Source: Ensifer adhaerens (lineage in GTDB: Bacteria; Pseudomonadota; Alphaproteobacteria; Rhizobiales; Rhizobiaceae). From it: DNA of 64,000 nucleotides. A program made the position numbers and the translations under genes. The stretch covers positions 1,684,501-1,748,500 of the forward strand of contig NZ_CP083350.1 in assembly GCF_020035535.1 (NCBI RefSeq), in the 5' to 3' direction. Numbering within the stretch: the first letter of the stretch is position 1; each line of letters opens with the position of its first letter. Shown piece by piece: positions 20,331 through 28,430 of this stretch. A model generated the notes under the pieces. That model was not told the DNA's origin and searched no databases. It saw only the letters and a program-made list of their open reading frames with translations.

Positions 20331-21950
20331 TCAGTTCTCCGACCGCAATCGGAACCGCTGGATCTTGCCTGTGGCTGTTTTCGGCAGGTTGTCCAGGAAC
20401 TTTACCGATCGCGGATATTTGTAAGGCGCGATCGTCGCCTTCACATGATCCTGCAGACGCTTGATCGTTGCGTCGTCCGCCGACACGCCAGATATCAGAA
20501 CGACATAGGCTTCGACAATCTGGCCGCGCTCCGTATCGGGCGCACCGACGACGGCGCATTCGGCGACTTCCGGGTGCGAAATCAGGGCGGCCTCGACCTC
20601 GGGACCGGCGATATTGTAGCCGGCGGTGATGATCATGTCGTCCGAACGGGCGGCGAAATGGAAGAAGTCGTCCGCGTCCTGGTAGAAGGCGTCGCCGGTC
20701 AGGTTCCAACCGTCGCGGACATAGTCGCGCTGGCGGCTGTCGGCCATGTAGCGGCAGCCGGTCGGGCCGCGCACCGCAAGCCTGCCGATCGTGCCGCGGG
20801 GGACTTCCTGCATGTCGTCATTGACGATCCGCGCTTCGTAGCCGCCGACCGGCTTTCCGGTCGAGGCGGGTTTGCGGTCCTCGAAGCGGTTGGAAATGAA
20901 GATATGCAGCATCTCGGTCGCCCCGATGCCGTCGAGGATCGGCTTGCCGGTTTTCGCCGTCCACTCCTCGAAGACGGGCCCTGGAAGGGTTTCGCCCGCC
21001 GAGATCGCAACGCGAAGTGAAGAGAGGTCGGCGCCGTTGTCCATCGCCTTCATCATCGCCCGGTATGCGGTCGGCGCTGTGAAGGAGATCGTCGCTCTGT
21101 ATTTCTCGATGATTTCCACCATGTTCGCGGGTGTCGCATGCTCAAGCAGCGTTGCCGCGGCTCCAAAGCGCAAGGGGAAGATCGCAAGGCCGCCGAGGCC
21201 GAAGGTGAAGGCGAGCGGCGGCGAGCCGACGAAGATGTCGTCAGGCGTGACGCCGAGCACTTCTCGGGCATAGCCGTCGGCGATCGCCAGGAGATCGCGA
21301 TGGAAGTGCATGGTCGCCTTCGGGATCCCCGTCGTGCCCGAGGTGAAGCCGAGCAGCGCCACATCGTCGCGACCGGTATGCACTGCCTCGAACACCACTG
21401 ATTTGTCGAGCGCGATGCGGTCGAGTTCCGCGTCGTGGTTCGCGGTCCCGTCGAAGCTCACGACCTGCTTCAGGTAGCGGCTGTCCTTGGCGCAGACGAT
21501 CATCTCTTCCATCAGCCGCGTGTCGCAAAGCGCCAGGCTGACTTCGGCCTTGTCGACGATCTTGGCGAGTTCACCGGCGCGGAGCATCGGCATGGTGTTG
21601 ACGATGACGGCGCCGGCCTTGGTGGCGGCCAGCCAGCAGGCGACCATGGCCGGATTGTTCGCCGAGCGGATCAGCACGCGGTGCCCGGGCTTCACGCCGT
21701 AGTTCTCGACGAGCGCATGGGCGAGCCGGTTCGTCCAGTCGGACAACTCCTTGTAGGTTCGCCGGCGTCCGTTGCCGATCAGCGCGGTATGGTCGCCAAA
21801 ACCCTTGGCGACCATGGCATCCGTCAATTCGACGGCGGCGTTGAGATGGTCCGGATAGTCGAAGCCTTCGAGAAGGAACTCCGGCCATTCTTCTGGTGGC
21901 GGCAGGTGGTCGCGTGTGAACGTATCGACGTGCGAAGTCGGTCCAAGCAT
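20331..21950 (-). CDS. 2-aminobenzoate-CoA ligase (benzoate-CoA ligase family)
   Basis: A 539-residue adenylate-forming enzyme. The P-loop is [30 protein letters not shown] is a later motif, and [11 protein letters not shown] near the C-terminus holds the catalytic Lys. Sequence style is that of benzoate/2-aminobenzoate-CoA ligases. It would couple anthranilate to CoA at the expense of ATP. ATG 21950 (MLGPTSH) has AAGGGA upstream; a start at 21995 would add 15 residues. It is the first gene of the operon with tryptophan dioxygenase and the Liv-type importer, opposite the formamidase. Benzoate cannot be excluded as substrate from sequence alone, but the surrounding anthranilate-forming genes favour 2-aminobenzoate. 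Confidence 0.9.
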   Translation of the reverse strand: MLGPTSHVDTFTRDHLPPPEEWPEFLLEGFDYPDHLNAAVELTDAMVAKGFGDHTALIGNGRRRTYKELSDWTNRLAHALVENYGVKPGHRVLIRSANNPAMVACWLAATKAGAVIVNTMPMLRAGELAKIVDKAEVSLALCDTRLMEEMIVCAKDSRYLKQVVSFDGTANHDAELDRIALDKSVVFEAVHTGRDDVALLGFTSGTTGIPKATMHFHRDLLAIADGYAREVLGVTPDDIFVGSPPLAFTFGLGGLAIFPLRFGAAATLLEHATPANMVEIIEKYRATISFTAPTAYRAMMKAMDNGADLSSLRVAISAGETLPGPVFEEWTAKTGKPILDGIGATEMLHIFISNRFEDRKPASTGKPVGGYEARIVNDDMQEVPRGTIGRLAVRGPTGCRYMADSRQRDYVRDGWNLTGDAFYQDADDFFHFAARSDDMIITAGYNIAGPEVEAALISHPEVAECAVVGAPDTERGQIVEAYVVLISGVSADDATIKRLQDHVKATIAPYKYPRSVKFLDNLPKTATGKIQRFRLRSEN

Positions 21951-22277
21951 GTGGCGGCTGTTCCCTTGTTCAGTTCCTGCCTGTTGCCCAGGCATCTTTC
22001 AAAGCCGGATAAAAGTCTTGCGGTGATGCGAAACCCTGGCGTGCGTGCAGGTCGCGGCCATCGCCGCATCGCTGCCGATGGGGCGTGCCGTCGCGGCGAC
22101 GGTTCCAGGGATCGAGACAGGCACAGCGAGACCTCCACTTCTCGGCTGAACATGGGGCAGCATCGCACCAGTCCAAAATTATTTCAAGCCTAAAGTTTTT
22201 TCGAATGATGCATTGCGTTTCTTGGTGTGGCAGGCGATTTCTATGCTTGGGGAGACATCCGAGGGAGGATTGCATCG
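21951..22277. promoter_or_regulatory. Divergent promoter region between ligase and formamidase genes
   Basis: This 327-bp stretch carries no convincing gene. It separates the leftward ligase operon from the rightward formamidase gene and must contain both promoters. The MarR-type site at 22181-22196 lies in an AT-rich patch (about 22170-22215) near its formamidase side, and GGGAGG at 22263 is the formamidase ribosome site. Confidence 0.7.
22181..22196. promoter_or_regulatory. Second predicted MarR operator
   Basis: ATTTCAAGCCTAAAGT matches the palindrome at 8083-8098 at 14 of 16 positions and continues into a T-rich run in both places. It lies about 82 bp before the formamidase start and in the ligase upstream region. 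The match suggests that the MarR protein at 8194 controls both ends of the pathway. Confidence 0.55.
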
Positions 22278-23108
22278 ATGCTGGAACACCGTGTTTCCGA
22301 TTGGAATGACGCCTATGCCAACGGCGTGAACATTGCGCGCGGCGATCGCTGGCCGGAGGCATGGACCGGGCCATCGGAAGCATTCCGCAATGCGCTTTCC
22401 GCGTCAGGGCTGGCGAAACTTGAAGTTGCCTATGGCGAGCGGCCCAGGAACCGCATGGACCTCTTCTTCCCGGATGGCCCGGCCGAAGGCCTCGTCGTCT
22501 TCGTGCATGGCGGCTTCTGGCTGCAACTCGACAAGAGCTTCTGGTCGCACCTTGCCGCAGGCGCCGTCGCCAATGGCTATACCGTTGCCATGCCGTCCTA
22601 CACACTCTGCCCGGACATCCGCATCGCGGGGATCGTCGAGGAGGTGGCGGTCGCCGTCGGTGAGGCGGCGAAACTGGTCGATGGTCCGGTGATGCTGACC
22701 GGCCATTCGGCCGGCGGCCATCTCGTCAGCCGGATGATCACGGCGACCGCGCCGCTTTCGCCCGATGTCCAGGGGCGTATCCGCAACGTCGTCTCGATCT
22801 CAGGCGTGCATGATCTGCGTCCGATCATGTCGACCGGGATGAACGAGAAGCTCGCGATCGACGAGGCCGAGGCTCTTTCGGAGAGCCCGGCGCTGCTGCG
22901 GCCGATGAAAGATGCCCGCATCACCTGCTGGGTCGGTGGCGGCGAGCGCGCGGAGTTCCTGCGCCAGAACGATCTGCTCGCCAATATCTGGACCGGGCTG
23001 GGCGCGACCACGGCGACCGTCGTGGAGCCGGACCGGCACCACTTCAATGTCATCGACGGCCTTTCCGACGCCAGGCACCCGCTGACGCGAACCTTGCTTT
23101 CGGCGTGA
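22278..23108 (+). CDS. Kynurenine formamidase, alpha/beta-hydrolase type
   Basis: A 276-residue alpha/beta hydrolase: the oxyanion segment VVFVHGGFW is at about 73-81, the nucleophile Ser144 in TGHSAGGHLV, and a catalytic His is probably in DRHHFNVIDGL. This is the animal-type (AFMID-like) kynurenine formamidase group, unrelated to the metal-dependent KynB. It hydrolyses N-formylkynurenine to kynurenine and formate. ATG 22278 follows GGGAGG by 9 bp; an in-frame GTG at 22227 lies before that site and is not favoured. Divergent from the tryptophan dioxygenase operon, it supplies the second step of the pathway. General esterase activity is possible, but context makes the call strong. Confidence 0.9.
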   Translation: MLEHRVSDWNDAYANGVNIARGDRWPEAWTGPSEAFRNALSASGLAKLEVAYGERPRNRMDLFFPDGPAEGLVVFVHGGFWLQLDKSFWSHLAAGAVANGYTVAMPSYTLCPDIRIAGIVEEVAVAVGEAAKLVDGPVMLTGHSAGGHLVSRMITATAPLSPDVQGRIRNVVSISGVHDLRPIMSTGMNEKLAIDEAEALSESPALLRPMKDARITCWVGGGERAEFLRQNDLLANIWTGLGATTATVVEPDRHHFNVIDGLSDARHPLTRTLLSA

Positions 23109-23271
23109 GCGCGCCGGCGGACCAAAGAGGTGAACGGCTGCGCTCTCTACGTCAGTCGGCCACCTCTCCCAGCCGCGTTGCGGCACGGTCGACTGCCATA
23201 ACACCCTAGGGTTATTGGCATAGCCCCCGGTTTCCCCGACGCTTCCGGTCTGTTCGTTGGAGGAGGGGAAC

Positions 23272-24603
23272 ATGACGCAAAACATTAAACTCGATCGAAC
23301 CCTTGGCCTGTGGTCCGTGGTGCTGTTCGGGCTTGCCTATATGACGCCGATGATCGTGTTCGGCACGTTCGGGGCGCTCGCATCCGCAAGCCAGGGAACG
23401 ACCGCGATGGCATACTTCATTGCCGCGCTCGCGATTTTCCTGACGGCCGTTAGCTACGGCATCATGGCAAAGGTCTATCCGGTCGCCGGATCCGCCTACA
23501 CCTATGCCCGCAAGGCGCTGAATTCCGGCGCGGGCTTCCTCGTCGGCTGGGCCGTCCTGCTCGATTATTTCTTCTTGCCGATGGTCATATGGCTGATCGG
23601 CGCCGCCTATCTGAGTTCGGCTTTTCCGACCGTTCCGGCGTGGCTCTGGATCGTCGGCTTCATCGTGCTGACAACGGCCGTGAATGTCATCGGTATCGCC
23701 TTTGCCAACCGGGTGAATGTTGTACTGATGCTGGTACAGCTCATCGTGCTTGTGGCCTTCGTTGCGCTCGCGGCGCGCTATGTCGCGGCGATCAATGGTG
23801 TCGGCGGGCTTGCGTCGATACGACCATTCTTCGAGGCGAACGTGCCGTTCAGCGCATCCGTCGCCGGCGCGGCGATTGCGGCCTATTCTTTCCTGGGGTT
23901 CGATGCGGTTTCCACGCTGACGGAGGAGACCCGTGACCCGACCCGCACCATGCCGAAGGCGATCATGATCATCGCGGTCATCGGCGGGATTCTCTTTACG
24001 GGGTCGGCCTATGTCACGCAGCTTGCCCACCCCGGCGGCGTCTTCACGTCGGTCGACTCCGCCGCTACGGAAATCGCCCTGATGATCGGCGGTGATCTCT
24101 TCGTGACACTGTTCCTCGCCACTCTGGTCGTGGCCCAGTTCACCTCGGGGCTTGCGGCACAGGCGAGTGTCGGGCGGCTGCTTTTCGCCATGGGTCGCGA
24201 CGGCGTGTTGCCGGTGGGGGTCTTCGGCAGGCTGCATGAGAAATGGCGCACGCCCGTGTTCAATCTCGTGCTCGTCGGCATCGTTGGTCTGCTTGCGCTC
24301 ACGCTCGACGTGACGACCTCGACGTCCTTCATCAACTTCGGCGCTTTCCTCGCATTCACCGCAGTCAATGTCTCGGTGATCGCGCTCTATCTGCAGGGCA
24401 ATGCGATCGTGCGGCCGCTTGGCGCCTTGCTGGGGCTTGTCGTGCCGGCCGTCGGCGCGGTCTGCGACCTGTTCCTGCTGTGGAACCTCGATGGCCACGC
24501 CAAGCTGCTGGGTATCATCTGGCTGGCGGTCGGCGTGTGTTATCTCGCCTATCTCACCCGGTTCTTCCAGCTTGCACCGCCGGAAGTCGAGTTCGTCGAG
24601 TGA
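23272..24603 (+). CDS. APC-family amino acid/amine permease
   Basis: A 443-residue membrane protein with about twelve hydrophobic segments. The first has the APC pattern GLWSVVLFGLAYMTPMIVFGTFG, and the sixth region reads GAAIAAYSFLGFDAVSTLTEETRDP, a hallmark of the family. It resembles putrescine and amino-acid importers (PuuP-like). ATG 23272 follows GGAGGAGGGG. Its stop (24601-24603) directly touches the stop of the converging LuxR gene. It probably imports an amino acid, amine or amide used with the nearby amidase. Confidence 0.85.
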   Translation: MTQNIKLDRTLGLWSVVLFGLAYMTPMIVFGTFGALASASQGTTAMAYFIAALAIFLTAVSYGIMAKVYPVAGSAYTYARKALNSGAGFLVGWAVLLDYFFLPMVIWLIGAAYLSSAFPTVPAWLWIVGFIVLTTAVNVIGIAFANRVNVVLMLVQLIVLVAFVALAARYVAAINGVGGLASIRPFFEANVPFSASVAGAAIAAYSFLGFDAVSTLTEETRDPTRTMPKAIMIIAVIGGILFTGSAYVTQLAHPGGVFTSVDSAATEIALMIGGDLFVTLFLATLVVAQFTSGLAAQASVGRLLFAMGRDGVLPVGVFGRLHEKWRTPVFNLVLVGIVGLLALTLDVTTSTSFINFGAFLAFTAVNVSVIALYLQGNAIVRPLGALLGLVVPAVGAVCDLFLLWNLDGHAKLLGIIWLAVGVCYLAYLTRFFQLAPPEVEFVE

Positions 24604-25431
24604 TCAGCGGCGGCTGAGGAAAAGATGGAAGAGCTCCGCCTGGCTGGAAATGGTGAGCTTGGCATAGGCCTGGCGACGATGCACCTTGACCGTGTTCGGC
24701 GACAGGCCCAGCGTCGCAGCGATAGAATAGGTCGAGTGGCCCTTGAGGATGAGGGTCACGATCTCCAGTTCCCGTTTCGAAAGCAACGGATGGCTGATCG
24801 TCGCTGCCGCACCATCCTCCTCGCGCGGCGGGTCGAACCGCGTGCGCCAGTGCCGTTCGGCGAGCGCCCGCACGACGGGCGCCGCACTTTCCAGCCGTGC
24901 GATGTCGCTGCGGGAGAAACCGGGCACGTCGCCGATACGCGAAAGCGACAGCACCGCATCGACATGCGGAAGCGCCAGAATGAAGCCGATCTCGTCGACA
25001 ATGCCGGTCGCCTGATAGTGGCGGCGGAAGTACTCCGTCTCGGTGAAGCGGTCCGGCGCCAACCGCCGCATCACCAGCACGCCGCCATCGCGTCTTGCGT
25101 TACGGACGGCATCGTAGAACGGGTCGAGGATGTAGGCGCCGGCAAGGTAGTGATCGACGATGGTGTCGCGGTCGCCCACGATGCGCTCGTTATGGAGATC
25201 GAAGGCCTTGCCGCCCGGCGAATAGGCGAAGCCGTTCATCATCTCGAAGGAGACGAGCTGCCGAAGCGACCGCTCCAGAGCCTCCGGGAAACCGGGTTCG
25301 CCGAGATTCGATACCGCTTCGGCAAGCCCGGCGTTCCAGGCATCGATATAGGCGCTCGCTCCGCCGGATGTTGCTGCCACGTCCAATCCCCACCTGTCGA
25401 ACAGAAGACCTAGCACGGAGTCCGCAGCCAT
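24604..25431 (-). CDS. LuxR-family transcriptional regulator
   Basis: The C-terminal 60 residues are a clear LuxR/GerE helix-turn-helix (LSKRELEIVTLILKGHSTYSIAATLGLSPNTVKVHRR). The N-terminal 200 residues are a sensor region that I cannot assign to a named ligand domain. From the ATG at 25431 (MAADSVLGLLFDR) it has 275 residues. That codon overlaps the start codon of the amidase on the other strand by 2 bp, so the true start may be a later GTG or TTG; the open frame continues far upstream only as antisense of the amidase. It is placed to regulate the amidase and the converging permease. Confidence 0.8.
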   Translation of the reverse strand: MAADSVLGLLFDRWGLDVAATSGGASAYIDAWNAGLAEAVSNLGEPGFPEALERSLRQLVSFEMMNGFAYSPGGKAFDLHNERIVGDRDTIVDHYLAGAYILDPFYDAVRNARRDGGVLVMRRLAPDRFTETEYFRRHYQATGIVDEIGFILALPHVDAVLSLSRIGDVPGFSRSDIARLESAAPVVRALAERHWRTRFDPPREEDGAAATISHPLLSKRELEIVTLILKGHSTYSIAATLGLSPNTVKVHRRQAYAKLTISSQAELFHLFLSRR

Positions 25432-26881
25432 GCAGACGCTTTCTCGCGCCCCGGCGCACCCGCATCCGCTCGATCTCTCCGCAACGGAGATTGCCGCCGG
25501 TATTCGCGCCCGCCATTTTTCGGCCGAAGCGGTCGTTGTCGAATCGCTGCGCCGCGCGAAAATCGTCAACGCGGAACTGAACGCTTTCACGCTGCTGCGC
25601 GAAGAGGCTGCAATCGCATCGGCACGGGCGGCCGACGCGTTGACCGCTGCCGGAGGCGAGGCGCCCGCCCTTCTGGGTGTTCCCTTCGCGGCCAAGGACC
25701 TGACGCCGACCAGGGGCGATCTCACCACCCTCGGCTCCTGGACGCGTGGGGACTGGATTCCCAAGGAGACCGCACTCTGCATCGCGCGGCTGGAAGCTGC
25801 CGGCGCGATCCTCATCGGCAAGACGACGACGCCGGAATTCGCCCATTCCAGTTTCACGGCGAGCCCGCGCTGGGGCGTGACCCGCAATCCCTGGAATCCC
25901 GAGCGCACGTCCGGCGGCTCGTCCGGTGGTTCGGCGGTCGCCGTCGCGACCGGGGTGGTCCCCTTCGCCGAAGGCACGGACATGGGTGGATCGATACGTA
26001 TCCCTGCCGCGCTCTCGGGCGCCGTCGGCCTCAAGCCCAGCCTTGGCCGGATCCCAATGACGATCCTGCCCAGCGTCTTCGACAACATCTCCCATTTCGG
26101 CCCGCTGGCGCGCACCGTCGGCGACACGATCGCCTTCATGGCCGCGACGGCGGGGCCGGACGATGCGGATATCTCGTCTTTGCCGCTCTCCTTTGCGCCT
26201 GAGCGGGCAAAGGCAGGCTTCCTTGTGGGCCGCCGCTTCGCCCTTTCGCTGGATCTTGGCTACTACAGCGTCGAAGCCTCCGTGCAGGCCGTGATCCTTG
26301 CCGCGGTCGAGCAGCTTCGCGCGGCGGGCGCCACAGTGGACCTCGTGGACATCGGCTGGTCCAGAGCCGTCAACGACCAATGGTACGATCTCTGGTGCGT
26401 GTTCATGGCCGCGTTCTTTGGCGATGCGATCGACGATCATCGTCAGCGCATGGACCCGATCGTGGTCGAACTGATCGAGCGTGGACTTGGCATGAAGGCC
26501 GCCGACTACAAGCGGGTGGAGCTGCTGCGAACCGGGATGTGGCGTGATCTCGCCGCCATCCTTGCCCGCTATGATGCGCTGCTTTGTCCGACATGTGCAG
26601 TCACCGCGCCCTTCGCCGAGGCTGACGACGACGACTACGTCGGCGATACGCCGGACGGGCGTTTTCTCGGGCTGGACATGACCTGCCCGTTCAATCTCTT
26701 GCCGCAGTGCCCCGCTCTCTCGCTACCTGCCGGCCTTGCCGAAAACGGTCTGCCGGTCGGCCTGCAGATCGTCGGCCACCGTTATGCCGACGAAGAGGTT
26801 CTGTCGCTCGGCGGCGCCATCGAGCGCGGGCTGCAAGCTTCGCCTCTGGCCGTCGGGCGCGCGGCGCGGTGGCGCTGGTAG
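25430..26881 (+). CDS. Amidase of the amidase-signature family
   Basis: A 483-residue enzyme with the full Ser-cisSer-Lys catalytic set: Lys89 in PFAAKDLTP, cis-Ser at about 164 in TSGGSSGGSAVAVA, and the nucleophile Ser188 in EGTDMGGSIRIPAA. It hydrolyses an amide to acid plus ammonia or amine. ATG 25430 has GGAG 9 bp upstream. The neighbourhood (permease, LuxR regulator) suggests uptake and hydrolysis of a nitrogen compound. It is unlikely to be GatA because no gatB or gatC is beside it. Confidence 0.88.
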   Translation: MQTLSRAPAHPHPLDLSATEIAAGIRARHFSAEAVVVESLRRAKIVNAELNAFTLLREEAAIASARAADALTAAGGEAPALLGVPFAAKDLTPTRGDLTTLGSWTRGDWIPKETALCIARLEAAGAILIGKTTTPEFAHSSFTASPRWGVTRNPWNPERTSGGSSGGSAVAVATGVVPFAEGTDMGGSIRIPAALSGAVGLKPSLGRIPMTILPSVFDNISHFGPLARTVGDTIAFMAATAGPDDADISSLPLSFAPERAKAGFLVGRRFALSLDLGYYSVEASVQAVILAAVEQLRAAGATVDLVDIGWSRAVNDQWYDLWCVFMAAFFGDAIDDHRQRMDPIVVELIERGLGMKAADYKRVELLRTGMWRDLAAILARYDALLCPTCAVTAPFAEADDDDYVGDTPDGRFLGLDMTCPFNLLPQCPALSLPAGLAENGLPVGLQIVGHRYADEEVLSLGGAIERGLQASPLAVGRAARWRW

Positions 26882-26949
26882 GTTTTTCGCCAGCCTGCGC
26901 CATCGGTCCTGATGAGCGCGTACTGGCCGCGGCGCCTGAATTTGGCGGG

Positions 26950-28182
26950 TCACAGCAGCAGGAGCTTCTTCAGCACCGAGAAGACTTCCTTGTAAGGCAA
27001 TCTGGTTGCGCCGGCGAATGCGAAGGGTATGAGGGCGGCGGCCGCAACCGGCACGACCGAGGCACGGCTGACGAGGACGGAAGAGAGCTTGTTGGTCGTA
27101 TCGAAGAGCTTGCTCGGGTCCGCCATCTCCTCGTCCGGCTCCGGTGCGGTATCGGCGAGCACGTTGCGGCCGAGCACCTTGCGTTCGGCGGCACGGTGGA
27201 AGCGTGTTGCCTGGACGCCGAGCATCAGCAGCCCCGCCTCCTTCAGTCGTGCGAGCGGTTTGGAGAAGGCCGACAGGGGATAGGCGAAGAACGCGATCAC
27301 GATTGCGAGCCAACCGCTCATGATCATGCTGAACGTGGTCATCGACACCGACTGCTGCAGCAGATGCTTCATGACGGCGGCCGCGATCGCTGCGCTCATG
27401 CCGAAGACGAAGAAGACATAGGCGTTCGGGTATTGTGAAAGGAAACCGAGCCCGCCCTTGCCGTCCGGATGGGCTGCCACCAGGCGAAGTTCCAGCCGCG
27501 CGATCTTGCGCAGAAGCTGTGCCCAGACCAAGTGCCGCCAGACGCCGCGCAGGAACAGGAAAACGAACAGAGGCAGGCTGACGCAGATCGACCACCAGCC
27601 CGCGGCCGTGATCCGGTTGCCCTCAGCCGAATGTTCGACCGCCCAGAACGAGACGTCGGACATATGGAAATTGAGGAAGGACAGCAGCGCGGCGATCGCG
27701 GCGAGGGCGAGGCAGACAAGTTCGGCAAGCCACGAGTCGCGTCGCTGAAGTGCGACCGAGACCGCGTGGGTGGCGGCCGGCATGGAGGTAGGCGCAATGA
27801 GCGGCGCCCGGGTAAACTGCCCGAGCTTGATGCGCAATCCGCGCTCCACCTGTTGCTCCGCCAGCACGAAGGCGGCAATCGCCACGAAGAACTTCGCCCA
27901 GGCGCCGGGATCGGCGAGGTAGGCACCCTGGTCGATCGACAGGCTTTGCGGCAAGCCAAGTAGAAACGGCCCGCCCCAGGCAAGGGCAACGAAGAGCACC
28001 GCCCGCCTGCCCGACTGCAAGGCATTCGCATGCAACAGCTTCAGGCGGGCTTGAAGTTCGTAGAACGGGCCGCCATGCGCGGCGAGAAATTCGGCGATCT
28101 TTGCCGGTGCTGCGGCCGTGTTGGGCTCGACAGCAGCACCGGTGCTTTCCCTTGCTCTGTCCGTGGATGCTATTCCAGTCAT
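26950..28182 (-). CDS. Integral membrane protein of unknown function
   Basis: I do not recognise this 410-residue protein. It has about seven hydrophobic segments (for example VLFVALAWGGPFLLGL, LVCLALAAIAALLSFL, WWSICVSLPLFVFLFLRGV, IVIAFFAYPLSAF). The N-terminus is hydrophilic, and an acidic stretch (DTAPEPDEEMADPS) precedes the last membrane segment. ATG 28182 follows GGGAGCGAGGG. It lies downstream of the autotransporter on the same strand with a 248-bp gap, so it may have its own promoter. No enzymatic motif is visible. Confidence 0.75.
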   Translation of the reverse strand: MTGIASTDRARESTGAAVEPNTAAAPAKIAEFLAAHGGPFYELQARLKLLHANALQSGRRAVLFVALAWGGPFLLGLPQSLSIDQGAYLADPGAWAKFFVAIAAFVLAEQQVERGLRIKLGQFTRAPLIAPTSMPAATHAVSVALQRRDSWLAELVCLALAAIAALLSFLNFHMSDVSFWAVEHSAEGNRITAAGWWSICVSLPLFVFLFLRGVWRHLVWAQLLRKIARLELRLVAAHPDGKGGLGFLSQYPNAYVFFVFGMSAAIAAAVMKHLLQQSVSMTTFSMIMSGWLAIVIAFFAYPLSAFSKPLARLKEAGLLMLGVQATRFHRAAERKVLGRNVLADTAPEPDEEMADPSKLFDTTNKLSSVLVSRASVVPVAAAALIPFAFAGATRLPYKEVFSVLKKLLLL

Positions 28183-28430
28183 GGCCCTCGCTCCCGAAGC
28201 TGGCGACAACGTTCGCATCAAGATGCCGGCCCGCCGCAAAGTCGAGGGGTCGTCCGCAATCCATTCACGTCGCAGACAGGTATTCCCGCGGACGTTCGGC
28301 CACTGCAATTCGTGCTTGCCCAATGGTTGCAGTCAGTTCCGGATGCAGCTTGTGGAGAATGCCCTTGCCGAGCCTGAGGCGTCAAGCGCGACGCAGCAGG
28401 GGGGTGGCGGTAAGGAAACTGCGCCGCGGC

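Noticed and set aside
24604..26139. 511-codon minus-strand frame that would make a much longer LuxR protein
   Set aside because: The extra 230 residues are antisense to the amidase catalytic region and look like low-complexity shadow sequence.
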